64,000 nucleotides of DNA from assembly GCA_013396525.1 (NCBI GenBank), contig VWYX01000355.1, positions 62,001 through 126,000 on the forward strand, given 5' to 3'. Under the pieces are notes generated by a model. It made no database searches, was not told where the DNA came from, and saw nothing but the letters and a program-made list of their open reading frames with translations. The position numbers and the translations under genes are program-made. The stretch comes from Chaetorhynchus papuensis (lineage: Eukaryota > Chordata > Aves > Passeriformes > Rhipiduridae). Below, one piece after another: positions 22,312 to 34,089 of this stretch; positions within the stretch are counted from its first letter, which is position 1; each line of letters starts with the position of its first letter.

Positions 22312-25300
22312 TCCACTGTGCCTGGACAGTGAGGATGCAAAGCTCACACCCATTTCCTAGTGAAACCCCCAAGAGGTCACCTGTGAGAGGTGTTCATTTT
22401 GTAATGTTACAAAAAATGTGTTTCCCTCCAAGGGAAAGTCCTTTACAAGACAAGGGGTTAGGAATTTAGCTGGAATTTCCTGTTCCTACCTAAGCCAGGT
22501 TGAATGAAGTAGGTAAACCAGCACTGAATGCTCCATATTCTGGTTTTCCCATTATTCCCAACCAAATAATGACGCTTATTTAGCATGATTCACTGCTTTA
22601 CTACGTTACTAAATCACATTTATCTGCATCAGACCTCTTTTTCCCCGGGCTATTCTGTTGGTGTAGTTTTTTTTTTGAACCAGATGTTTGATATTTTGTA
22701 TGGCTCCAATACCAACGTATTGTTTGAAACAACAGCAGTAAAGAGTTAACTCCCACAAGGAGAAAAAAGGCAAAATGAGTCCCCACAGCTGGCTATCTCT
22801 CAAGAAATCAGCTCCTGCTCTGACGTTTGCTATAGGCAAAGTAAAACAAAGCTCTACCAGCAGTAAATCAATTCCTGTGTGCGGGTACTGTCAAAAGGAG
22901 CTGTTCTGGAGCCCTCTGAGCCAACCTGCGGGCCAAGTCATGCTGATTTCATACATCCCAGTGTTTTGAAAATGCCATTGTGCTCAGGGAAGAGCCTGGC
23001 TGGCTCAAATATGAATATCCACAAGGTAATGGGTGTTTTCAGCTGGAGTGGGAAACTTCATTGGGTGCCTTTAAAAACCAGGCCTTCCTCAAATAAGCTG
23101 TTAATTGTGCATTGCTTGAGATAAGTTTATTAAAAATACTCCAGCTACAGATGGGCTTTAAAATCAGAGTTGGGTCTTAAATATCAAAATGTCTGGAATG
23201 GTTTGTTCTTTTTTTATTTATCTTGTCTATTAGAAAGATGAGAAACAAACCCAAAGCTTTGAGTCCAAACTTCCATATAGCTTCACGCTAAAGCTCTGGG
23301 GTGCCTGCCAGGTTTTGGCCTGCTCCCATCTCCATCTATTGTACTAAAACAGTTAAAGGCATTCTTCTCTTCCCCCTTTTCCCCTGCAGCTGGAAAGCAC
23401 CATCCTCTGCCCTCGAGAAAACAAGCATCAATGCTGCCTCTTGTACAAGCCTCTGGTTGGTTCAGTTTGCTTCACTGGAGTGGCCCATCTATCTGTAGCT
23501 TCATCCAGCAGGGAGCCTGTGCAGGTGTGCAATTCAAACGTTTCCAATCAGACAATTTCAAATGCATTCAAAAGCTCAGCTTCTGTCAGGAGCCTCCCCT
23601 GTTTAGACAAGGTGAGCAGGAAATTCAGACGTCTTCCTGAGATGTGAGGGGTGGAAAAGGAGCAGGAATAGGCTGATGTCGGCCTGTTTAGCTTGGTGAG
23701 TTTTTGGAGTCTGAGGACTTTCTAATATTGTGGATTTTCACATTTAAGGCGGACGCTCAGTGCTGCAATGAGGTGTTTCTGCTGACCTCTCTGTGGATAA
23801 GCTGCTTCTCCTCTGTGCCTCAGCACTGGAATAAACATTAAAATCCAGGACATAGACATCAAGGTAAAATTCCCCTGCATTAAAATACAGTCAAATACTT
23901 CTATAGAGAGACTTAATGTCAGAGTACCACTGCAACTGCTAAATACCAGTACCTCTGAAATTGCTTGAATATTTTCTTCTCTGAAAATAAGGAATAGACT
24001 AGAAATGAGAGTTGAGAAAGCAAGACTCCCTCACTTTTACAATGTACAGAGGAATATGTGCACCAGGGCAGTCTGTCAGCACCAGCTGATGATTCCTGCA
24101 TCTGGGTGCTTTTTCACAGCAAAGCCTGTATTTCTAGCTTTGGAACAAAACATTACCAGAGATAACTGATGGAAAACATATCCCAGTTATTGACTAAGCA
24201 GCCTCACCTTCACCCTGCAGCTAATTACAAGGTTAAAACTGTAGTAAAAATATCCATATTTATCTAAATAACCCATTGGTGTATTTCTGCTCCAGATAAA
24301 TGAAGCAATATTCCATTATAATCTCTGACCATGTTTTATCTTTCCCTATGTACACTTGTTATGACAAAATCTCTTTCATTTTAATTAAATTTTTTCCAGA
24401 TACCATCTTCATAAAACTAGCACTCAGAGAGGCATAATCATTATTTTTAATAGAAGAGAGTTAATGCTTGTTAAAAATGCTGGAAATTATGTTTCCTGTC
24501 TGCAAGGAGAAGAAGAGCAAGGGTTCCTCAGATCTGCTTTTCCAGGGTGATCTTTCTACCAGTTTAAGACCTGGTCTACAAAAGTGGGTAAGTGCTGGCT
24601 TACTTCGAGCATACAAATCATCTGGTAATTTCAGTGAGATTATTGGGGTGTTTCAATGGCACAGGTTTAAAATGGAGTTTAAATACATGACTGCCTTCAG
24701 GATGTGACTTTTTCTGCAAAACTGCTGATTTCATAGGACCCATTTCTAGTTAGTAGCTTTCTCTGCTTGGACCTGGATTGAGATTTCCAGTTCATTTCAT
24801 GTGTATCACTGCAGAGCTACGAGGTGGTAACAGCGTTCAGCTGCTGGCACAATCCAGCCCGAGCCAAGACAAACAAGCCTAGAAGTGAAGGAGAATGCAG
24901 CCTGTGCCTTGATTTCCTTGGGGGGGAAAGAAGCAAAGATGACTGCAAGTGTAGGACTCCTGTCAGTTTCAAGCTTTGCCATGGCAAGCACATGCTAAAT
25001 ATTTTCTAAAGTGACCTGAATTAACCTTCTTGTAGTGGAAAAACCTGTGGGCCCCTTTGGGTGGCCCCCATGCAGGCAGAGCTGTCAAGGACACAGCAGT
25101 GCTGCCTCCCTGCTGACAACACCCAGGGATGCCTCAGGTACCAGAGGACACTCCAAATGGCCCCAATAACCCGTGTTTAGGCAACAGAGCTGTCCCAAAT
25201 GGGGCTTTGCTCCCAGGCACACCAAGGACAGACAATCCTGCTGCTTGGCCAAGCTCTGAAGTTCATTCTCAGGAAAACTCCCACTGATCTAAGGCACGCC

Positions 25301-25576
25301 AGGATTTCATTTACGGCTGGGAAATGTGAAACCGCCCTGGCTAAAGTATCTTAATTAGGCCATTAGAGCCTGGTATAAAATGGCTGAGATAAACAGGGTC
25401 AGGAGGGTAAAGGATATTGTCAATGCATTGTAAAGCCTTTGCTGCTCAGCTCAAGCTGTCCAGAACCACGTTTCCATGAAATAAAACACCTGAGCCCTCT
25501 TTGTGGTGGCTCCTGGAGGGCCCCTGGATCAGTGCTTTTCACACAGTCAGCACATGGGCAGGGAGCCAGAACTTCT

Positions 25577-25590
25577 CTGCCCTCTGGTGC
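25577..25590 (-). promoter_or_regulatory. Candidate CTCF site
   Basis: On the minus strand the sequence GCACCAGAGGGCAG fits the CTCF core CCACCAGRGGGCAG at all but the first base. It lies about 2 kb upstream of the ITPR2 CpG island. Occupancy cannot be judged from sequence. Confidence 0.4.
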
Positions 25591-25855
25591 CTTGTGCTGC
25601 TTGGACTTTCAGTTTCTAATTCTGGTGTGTTTTAACTTAGTCCAGCTTGGGGGTTTGCTGTGTGTGTTTGGGGCAGTTTGAAAGGCCTCATCTCTAGTTT
25701 TCCTGTGCAAGGCCTGGTTCCTGAACGAGGGCTCTGGCACCTGTTCTCTTCATACGGCTTTTCCAGAAATGGTTTAACAACTGTGGTGACGCCAGGAGAC
25801 TGAGCTGTGGGATTCCGGGGAAGTGTCAGATCTAGGGCCTGTATATGTGTGTACA

Positions 25856-26265
25856 TAGAATCACAGGATGGGTTGGCTTGGAAGGGACCTTAAAGCCCCT
25901 CCAGTTCCACCCCCTGCCATGGGCAGGGACACCTTCCACTATCCCAGCTTGCTCAGAGCCCCATCCAACCTGGCCTTGGACACTGCCAGGGATGGGGCAG
26001 CCACAGCTTCTCTGGGCAACCTCTGCCAGGGTCTCCCCCCCCCTCACAGGGAAGAAATTATTCCTAATGTCCAACCTAAAGCCACCGTTTTTCAGTTTAA
26101 AGCCATTCTCCCTTCTCCTATCACTCCATGCCCTTGTAAAAAGTCACTCTCCAGGTTTCTTGTAAGCCCCCTTTAAGTACTGGAAGGTGCTACAAGGTCT
26201 CCCCAGAGCCTTCTCTTCCACAGCCTAAACAACTCCAGCTCTCTCACTGTCTCCATAGGAGGGGT
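25856..26265 (-). mobile_element. CR1 LINE fragment (3' end), short-form subfamily
   Basis: Begins on the plus strand with the reverse-complement tail AGAATCACAGGATGGGTTGG and runs to the TCTCACTGTCTCCATAGGAG region, so about 400 bases of the 3' end are present. It has the short GGGATGGGGCAGCC form. Confidence 0.93.
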
Positions 26266-27234
26266 CTTTGCTGGTGTCTTCGTATCCCAGCCAGTACAAA
26301 ATAAAGTGGCAAATCCAATATAGTCACCATAAAAGACAAGAAGAGGGACCTCTAGAATGGCATAACATACATCTAGATGGTAAACCTTTTTTTAAATTTG
26401 GAGACTCATTATTTCTGATCTTAGCAATTCATGCTCAGAAGTGCAGTAAGGTTGGAAGTTACAGATCTGAGAGATTAAATCTAAGTGTGAAACCTTCAGC
26501 TTGTTACTTACTACCAGCAGTCTGCACATTCCTGCGACTGGATTAATATTCTTATAATTTCAGAGATAGTATTTGATCACGCTCTTAGACCTGAGTTATA
26601 GTTTCTTTTTTTTTTTTTTATTCCATACTGTATTTTTAAAAGAATACAGTAGTTAACAAGTACTACTGCTGAGTTTGCTTGTAATTAGGAGAGCTGTCTC
26701 AGGGAGGTAAATCACACCTGAAAAATCATAAAAAGTAGAAATAGTTTGATTCTTAGAACCGTTAGTGAAAATCACATTTTTGTTTAAAGAATGCCCGATA
26801 TTTTTAAGAATAAGAATCCTCTGCTGGGGATAGCCTTACCTGGGAACTGAACACTTCCATTCACTGCTGGATATGTGGTTTGGTGGGCTGGTCCTTGGTT
26901 TTGGGCGGTGAACTGAAGCAGAGTGTGTTTGTGGAGCGCCCCTGAGCCCCTTTGGCCACCAAGGCGTGGGCTGCAGCCTCTCTGACCACTGTGCCTTCTT
27001 CCAGCTGGGTGTGTTGGGGGAGCTCTGGCAGCCCCACTCTGGTGAGCGTGGGGAGGCTGCGATGTCCCGGGCAGAAAGGGCTTCCAGAATGCTCTCTACA
27101 TCGAGGGTGGGTTTTTTTATTGTTAAATTGGTGGTAATTTTCTTATGGAAATGTGTGCTGTTGGGGATGAGAGGAGCCCCAGCTGAGAGGGGCCCTCAGC
27201 CCTGGGTGTCCCTGTCTGCAGGGAGGGCTCCGAG
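26266..27234. other. Intergenic DNA upstream of the ITPR2 promoter
   Basis: Mostly AT-rich to about 26850, then more GC-rich. No exon recognised. A poly-T run lies at 26607-26620. Confidence 0.5.
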
Positions 27235-27524
27235 CAGGGCCCAGGCTCTGCTCCGGGGGGCCCAGCAATGGCACCAGAGGAACGGGCAGGGACTGATCCC
27301 AGGAAGTTCCTCCTGGACAGGAGGCAGAACTTCTGTCCTGTGCAGTGACCGAGCCCTGAACAGATTGTCCAGAGAGGGTGTGGAGTCTCCTTCACTGGGG
27401 ATATTCCAGAGCTGTCTGGACACAATCCTGTGCCCTGTGCTCTGGGATGGCCCTGCTGGAGCAGGGAGGTGGGACCAGATGAGCCACTGAGGTCCCTTTC
27501 AGCCTGACCCATCCTGGGATTCTG
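27235..27524 (+). mobile_element. CR1 LINE fragment (3' end), second subfamily
   Basis: Carries GGCAGGGACTGATCCCAGGA, GAACAGATTGTCCAGAGAGG, GTGGAGTCTCC and the terminal GACCCATCCTGGGATTCTG. This is a different CR1 3' end from the copies at 3483 or 9816 and the same type as the copy at 53722. The left boundary is uncertain and may reach about 27170. Confidence 0.88.
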
Positions 27525-27916
27525 TGAACTCCTGCACAGCACTGCAGCATGGTTTGCTTCTCATTAAAAAACCCCATTAATTAAAAGAGTTGCAGTTCCT
27601 GAAGTTTGCAAGCCACCAAATAGAGGGTGACACTTTCGGCGACCACACCAAGCTCGCTCTCTCAGCGGAGGGCCGGCTGTGGGGAAGGGTCGCCGTCCCC
27701 TCACGCCCCCCGGTTTCGGCTCTGCGCCCCTCAGCCGCTCCGCCCGCGGCCCCACACGGCGGGGAATCACTGAGGGCCCGCACGGGGGTCTCGGCAGCCC
27801 CTCTCCCGGCCGGCGGGGCAGCAGGGGCTGCCTGCCCTGACCGGGGCTCCGTCCCTGCCGGGGCTCGCTCCCTGCCCGCGGTGGTGCTGAGGGGCGGGGC
27901 GGGGCGGGGCGGGGCG

Positions 27917-28114
27917 NNNNNNNNNNNNNNNNNNNNNNNNNNNNNNNNNNNNNNNNNNNNNNNNNNNNNNNNNNNNNNNNNNNNNNNNNNNNNNNNNNNN
28001 NNNNNNNNNNNNNNNNNNNNNNNNNNNNNNNNNNNNNNNNNNNNNNNNNNNNNNNNNNNNNNNNNNNNNNNNNNNNNNNNNNNNNNNNNNNNNNNNNNNN
28101 NNNNNNNNNNNNNN
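27917..28114. other. Assembly gap (198 N)
   Basis: Unknown bases lie inside the CpG island, directly after a (GGGGC)5 run and 33 bases before the ITPR2 start codon. Part of the 5' UTR and possibly the transcription start are hidden. Confidence 0.99.
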
Positions 28115-28137
28115 GGAGCGCGGAACCCAGCTGGAAA

Positions 28138-28155
28138 ATGAGCCAGAATGTCTGA
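28138..28155 (+). promoter_or_regulatory. Five-codon upstream ORF overlapping the ITPR2 start
   Basis: An ATG at 28138 with A at -3 opens the frame M-S-Q-N-V-stop. Its TGA (28153-28155) lies just past the ITPR2 ATG at 28148, so the two frames overlap by eight bases. If the transcript includes it, it could lower initiation at the main start. Confidence 0.6.
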
Positions 28156-28239
28156 GAAAATGTCCAGCTTTCTGTACATCGGGGACATCGTGTCCCTGTA
28201 CGCGGAGGGCTCCGTCAATGGGTTCATCAGCACGCTGGG
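28148..28239 (+). CDS. ITPR2: ITPR2 coding exon 1: inositol 1,4,5-trisphosphate receptor type 2, residues 1-30
   Basis: Encodes MSEKMSSFLYIGDIVSLYAE followed by GSVNGFISTL and two bases of Gly31. This is the conserved amino terminus of IP3 receptors, the ligand-gated calcium release channels of the endoplasmic reticulum. FLYIGDIV with Tyr10 is the type 2 form as I recall it; types 1 and 3 have His at that place. The segment forms the start of the beta-trefoil suppressor domain. The start is fixed by an in-frame TGA at 28139-28141, only two codons upstream, and has A at -3. The exon ends at CTGGG|GTGAGT in phase 2, which matches exon 2. The full protein is about 2,700 residues, so only its beginning lies in this window. 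Confidence 0.96.
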
Positions 28240-28552
28240 GTGAGTGCGGGCCGGGCGGCGGAGCCGGGCGCGCTGCGCGGAGCCGGCCCGCGGGCAGCGC
28301 CGGCGGCAGCGGCACAGGAAGGGGCGGCAGCGCTGCTCGGCGGAGCGGGGAAAGTAGGAAGTGATGGGGAGCGGCAAGGGATGAGAGAAGTTCCCGAGCG
28401 GGGCCCGGGCGGCCGCGGTGCCGGCGGCGGTGCCGGGATCCCCGCTCGGCTCCTGCCGGGGCTGCGCCCCCGCGCCGGCCCCGAGCGCAGCACCAGAGCC
28501 CCCTCTCTGCCCTGCCCAAACGCCTTCTTACGGTCTTTATGTATAGCTGACC

Positions 28553-28585
28553 TTTTAATTAATTAATTGATTAGGTTTAATTGCC
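28553..28585. repeat. TTAA/TAAT-rich run at the edge of the CpG island
   Basis: Contains TTTTAATTAATTAATTGATT and TTTAATTG, about 310 bases after exon 1, at the abrupt change from GC-rich to AT-rich sequence. Several overlapping TAATTA/TTAATT homeodomain-type sites are present. Confidence 0.6.
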
Positions 28586-31500
28586 CGTCCGAGAATTTTG
28601 GACAAAGACGTAAAAAGGCAAAGCCTTTGCTTTCTCGCTCATCATCGTAGTCAGCTCGTTAAATGTGCATCCCTTTACTATTTCAGGTTTGTGTCCAGCA
28701 CAGTCTGGTTGTCAGTGATGAGATATTTATAATCAGATGTTCAGCTTCATGGGGATGCTTTTCCCGTGAGCTCTTTCTCTTTGCGGGGTGAAAAGATGTA
28801 CTCTAGATGTGGCTACTTCACTGAACCGCTGCTTGTTTCCATTTTTTATTGACCGTGACCACTTTAAATCGCCCTTTTGGAATCCAGGAGGGAAAGCCTC
28901 AGCGCAGAACGACAGAGATACACGGATACATTTCTTTACGTTGATACATTTTTTAAAAGCATGATGTAGTTCGGTTGCTATGACATGTCCCGAGGGTGCA
29001 GTGGTTCCCTCTGATGTTTGTCAGAGAGCTGCAGGAGTTTCCGTGACTTTGTGGCATGTCCCGAAACCTTTGCCACTGGAAACAGCTCCTGCGCTGTATG
29101 GTTGTAAGTGACGCGATTGGCAAGGCAGGTCAAACTCTAGTAAATATCTGCTTAAACATTAGTGGTACCCTCGGAGTAGCAGTGAAACTTGCTAAGGCAA
29201 GTTAATGTGTGCCTGGGTATTGCTCCTGTTCGTGTTAGGCTCCCTGTGTTCTGAGATCCCTGCGATGGGGTGACTCTTGGTATGAAAATGCAAACAATGA
29301 ATGCCCAAGTTAACTTGGTGTGCTGCCGTTAGTGTAAAAGAGCTCGTGTTCAAGGTCTTTTATATTTTTTGAAATCTTATTATTGCATCCAATCCTTGCT
29401 GTTCACTCTTTTGATCTGTTGACAAGTGTTTTTCCATGGTTTGTTCCTCTATTTGTTAATTTGGCGCCTCGTCTCTCCGTGACTCCCCATGTTGTCTCAC
29501 ATCTTTTGTTTTGCTGACTCTCACAACTTTAAATCCTGTCTGAAAACTTTTGCTTTCTGCAGCTGTTAATTGCTGGATATTGTTTCTTATTCTTGTTCAC
29601 CCCAGCACTTCCTTTTTGCTGGCACAGTCTGTCGTTGGTTGGTTGTGTTGTGTCTCATCGCTGGGTTCTGTTATCCGGAGGAAGCTGAGTGTGCCGTGCT
29701 TTTGCTTTTCATTGTGTTCCTCCTTTCTGAGAACACCTGCTCGTGTCAAGGATGTTCCTGCTGTGACTGGGGCTTGTACAACTGGCACTTGAATACATGT
29801 TGGCATTGCCCTGTTACAGGAGTCAGGCTGCTGATCCTCCCCTGAACCCTCGGAGTTAAGGCAGGACATTTACTTGCAGTTTTATAGAGGAGAAGCCAAG
29901 ATCCAGGCTTGCCTAGGGCACATGGGAGCTCTTTACTAGAAGAAACAAGTGAGCTCGAGCCAACACTCTCTATCCAGGCTCTCTTTTAGCCAGAAAACCC
30001 AGCTCAAGAAAACTACCTGGGATGAGACAGGAGTTCAAGAATGCTGATGTACCTCTGTTGGCTTTTCAGTACAGCTTTTTTGTGCCCTGCTCCCTGGCAG
30101 GGTAAAGGCAGCTGCAGAACCAGGAGGCTGGAGTGGAGGAGCTCTGGTAAGCTTGAAGTCACCAGTGGAAAACTCCCATGGCTACTCAATGGGAATGCTG
30201 ACCCCTCTGCTGGTGGTACAAGAGCTTGGACTGAAATTCAAAGTTGTGATGCCAAGTGACGTTATCTGTGCCAGCTATTGCAATTGCTGCCTTTGGACTG
30301 GATGCAGCAGCACAAGAGCCAAAAAAACCTCTTGTGTTCAGGGAAAAAGCTTGCCCAGCTGCACTTTTGGTGTGCAACCATTGCTGAACTCCTGCACCTT
30401 CTGCATTCCTGCAGATTTTCTGCAAATCTCTGGAAAGAGGAGGCATCACCTTCCAGAGGTGCCTCTAGTTGGTGAGGACAAAGTGGGGTAGGATTGGGAA
30501 TGATTACATGTTCATCTGAATGATTCATTTGACTAAAGTGAATCCTTGTTTGATTACTCTTGCTTGAATTGCTCAGGGTGCTGTTCTGAAACGTTAGCTT
30601 GCCCAGCACCTCTCTTACACTACTGAGCCCACTGGGGAGTCTCATGCTGGTTACCAAAACCTGAAATCCAGCTCAGAACTAGTGACTGTTTAGCAGGGAG
30701 AGAGTCCTGTTTATTTTAAGCTGTCATAGTCTAATTGTTTCTTAAACAAAGCGTGAGTGTGGCCATTCCATAAACAAGGTTAAAAAGTACACAGCACCTC
30801 TCCAAGCAGGGCAAGTCTGTCACATCAGTGGCCCTCACTCCTTGAAGGATCCAGCTCAACACATGAGTTTTGAGGGAGATTTCTAATCATAGGCTGTTTC
30901 TTCAGTTTTGGAGTATTTTTTCCTCACTTGCTAGTGCAGAAGTTTTCACGTGCTCAGTGTTCCCAGAAAACTAAAAGACGAGAGGAAGATGTAGCTGAGC
31001 TATCCTGATCACATGTTGGGCCTGGTTAATATCTACTATAACCTGAGTGTGGAAATCTTCCTCTGGTGTGGTTTAGGAGGTGTGAACCTCCTCTTTTTAG
31101 GAGACAAGAGGATCCGTGGCCCTGTGTGCAAGGTGAGCATGCTGAAAGGTGCTAGGTGAGGGCAGGAGTGCCTTTCCACACCTCCCTCTACAAAGCGGGT
31201 TTGAGAAGTGCTGGAACAACATTCTGTGAGTCCCAAAGGCTTGGGGCACTTCTTGGAGCTGGAAGAAGCCTGTGCCCTCCTTGTCTCTGAATGGTTTCAT
31301 TGCTATAAACAGCTGTTGGATGTGAGCATGAAGGCTCTGCTTTCAGCTTTGATCCCTCTTAGTCAGAAGAGGAAACTGAACCTCTCTTCCACATCTGGGG
31401 TTAATGCTGTAGGGTGGGATGGGAGTGGGGAAGTTGGGCATTGCTGCTCCAATTCTTGCTCCTGGGTTTATATTTTAAAAGAGAGCAGTTTTGCTCATTT

Positions 31501-32390
31501 TTGGAAGAAGAGGTGTAACCATCTGTCTCCAGGAGAATGTTCCAGGCAGTGGATCCCACAAGGAGAGGGGCACCTCTGGATCATGGTGTAGGAGAGGGTT
31601 TCAGGCCTCAGCACTCCCAGCTGGCTACTACAGACCTTTGGATTCTTGAGGTACTGAGAGCCCAAGCAATTCCCTGCTCTTTTTTTCTGCTTGGCTTTGT
31701 GCTTACTCTGGGTTTGGATGCTGCTTTGAGGTGCTGATGATGTGTAGTCTGGCCTTTCCAACCTCAAGGCTCTCTGAACTTCCTCACCCGCCCTCCTTCC
31801 TTTTAAAAAATGAGACTGCTTTTGGATGTGTGAGTTGATAGTCGAGGAAATGTTTGGGAAAAGCAAATTACATCCATTGGTAGCTTTCTGTCATTGCAAG
31901 ATATGTTTGATACTGGATTATGGAACCGTGCTAATACTGTAGGATTTTCCCTTATTTCTTTAGCTTTTATTTGGCTTCTGCACAGCTGGAGGCCTTGTGT
32001 CCCACAGGAGATGTGTGGCAGGGCCAGGCAACGACTCCAGTGACCTCACGGTGTCCTAGGCTGGTGCTGAGACCACCTTTCCCAGTATTTTGGCTGTGAA
32101 TGCTCTCAGTGATGCATGGTGGCAATTAAAACTGCATTAATCACCTATCAGTACAATGAAGGGAAGAAAATATTCTTGATGGGAGAGATGGGGAAAAAAA
32201 AAAGTAAGTAATGACAGTGGCCAGGATCAGCTGGAGGAAAGTTTGACGATGGGCCTGTTAGTCACCATGGGGAGCTGCATTCCTGTCTCACCTCCATAAA
32301 TGTGCAGTGAGAGATCTCCTGGAACATAATTAATGGAGCATGCAGCACAACCCACCCGCTCTGTGACAGATGGCCCTGGATGACGAGGAT

Positions 32391-32410
32391 GCTAATTACT
32401 TCTAATTAGC
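32391..32410. promoter_or_regulatory. Candidate paired homeodomain site
   Basis: GCTAATTACTTCTAATTAGC carries inverted GCTAATTA and TAATTAGC arms with a 4-base spacer. Other TAAT motifs lie within about 300 bases (ATTAATCACC at 32136, ATAATTAATGG at 32327), as does a TGACAG MEIS-type half-site at 32364. Confidence 0.35.
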
Positions 32411-34056
32411 GGCAAAAATGGTGTTGTAAAATATTTTGGACTCATTTCCTTGCATGTAACGTTGATTTTTTTTTTTGAACAACTTCTCTTAATTTGTGGA
32501 AGTGCTTGCTGGAACTTTCTTTCTTGAAATATCCCAGATTTATTCAGGCTTCTTCCCTCGGTTTTTGTGAATTAGTTGTCTTGTTGAACTTGGACTTCAC
32601 ACAGGGGTTGGTCAATCATACTCTGCGAAGAGGCAAGATTGAGTAGAAAGTGGTTAAGAAGCAGCATCAATCAAAATGTTGCAAGTATAAAAAAGGCTAA
32701 AATATGTCATCTTGGTGGCTTCAGGAACGGTGCTAAGAGAAAAAAGATGTAGTGACTGATGATGCTTCCAAGACACCAATGCAGTGTTTTCATCAGTGCA
32801 CTCATTTTTTAAATCTCTCTCTCCTGCTGTCTGTAAGTACAAGCTTTGGTTAAGGAATTGAGTATCCATCCTTTAATTAATAGCAAATTTTTCTTTCATG
32901 TGCCAGCTGGAAAAAGGTAATTAGTCAGCAAAGAATAAAAAGCCTGAAGAAAGTGAGAGTGGCGTAACTAGAATTACTCATAATTTGATTCTGACGCATA
33001 GAGAATCAAATACTACCTAAAGGAGAGAAGGGAATATGAATTTCAGCTTTTCTGTGGGAACAAGTACTGGTATGTTTTGTTTCCTAGGTACTTTATCCTC
33101 TAGACTGGTAGAACCAATGAAATTTGACAGTTTTGATTGTGTGATTCTGATTTTTTTTTATTTTTTTAAATACTGTGTAGGATTGGCATTTTCAGGAATG
33201 TGTTCTCTTGGTTGATTTTCTAATGCAGCAGCCGTGGTCTGAATTCTGCAGCTGCTTTGACTATATGGTGATGTACACTTCTCAGCTCCACGCTGTGTTT
33301 CTTTTCTGTGATAACTAATAAGCTCGATTAGATGCATTGTTAACTACTTTCACTGATCTCTCAATAAATGCCATGTAAGAGGAGATGTAGGCATATAAAT
33401 ACACCTCTGTATCTCACATACCTTGCTATTCAATCCATATATCAAAGCTCATATCCTCTGTAATTATCCACTCTCACTAGCAATTAGGCACTGCTCCAGC
33501 TTTTATTACAACCTTGTTTTGATGCTTGTTTCAAACACTCTAACAGCAGTGCCATCTTTAAATAAACAATGAGACAAAGCTTTCCACAAAGCAGCCTCAG
33601 GGGAATTCAGCAGGCCACGAGCCCTGGGGGGAGCTGGTTTGTTTCAGAAGTTTTGCTTGTACACAGAGCACAGCCTGGGTGTGAGGGAACATAACATTAG
33701 ACTTAATTACAGCAGTATGATTTATGAGGCTGTATGCTTAAACGTAATATCCTTGGTTCAAAGGGCTCATTATCAAACAGAATTGGAGAGAAAATGGGGG
33801 TTGGAAGTCAGTTTACCCATAAGCTGTGGGGTGGTAACTGGAAATAAGAGAGGGCTTGGATTTTGAATGGAGACAGGACATAAAACTTGTGTAGTTCTCA
33901 GCTGGGCCATGGGTGATGTGGGGAGTAGTCAGGAAAGAGAGGGGAGATTGTTTGACCTGCGTGTCCCGAAGTCTTTTGTACCTTGCTTTTTTATAATGAG
34001 GGGATTAAACTAGACCACCTTTCCGTGGTTCTTGGTGTCACTAGAAACGACAGGTG

Positions 34057-34089
34057 TATTTTAAAAGTATTTTAAAAGTATTTTAAAAG
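34057..34089. repeat. Three-copy tandem repeat, 11-base unit
   Basis: TATTTTAAAAG is repeated three times without change. Confidence 0.95.

Larger units (their letters stand above)
21157..25855. other. Intergenic DNA without coding support
   Basis: No exons or mobile elements recognised. It holds a 7+7-base T-box-type palindrome at 22296-22311 and a CTCF-like motif at 25577-25590, both listed separately. Confidence 0.55.
27630..28510 (+). promoter_or_regulatory. ITPR2: CpG island promoter of ITPR2
   Basis: GC content and CpG density rise sharply here against AT-rich flanks and span the first coding exon. Five GGGGC units (27891-27915) form overlapping Sp1/KLF-type GC boxes just before the gap. 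No TATA box is seen. The transcription start probably lies in or near the unknown bases. GC drops abruptly after about 28520. Confidence 0.8.

Noticed and set aside
27577..28519. Long frames across the CpG island and the gap
   Set aside because: They run through unknown bases and GC-rich sequence with few stops, and are antisense or upstream of the real ITPR2 exon; the products are Ala/Pro/Arg-rich.
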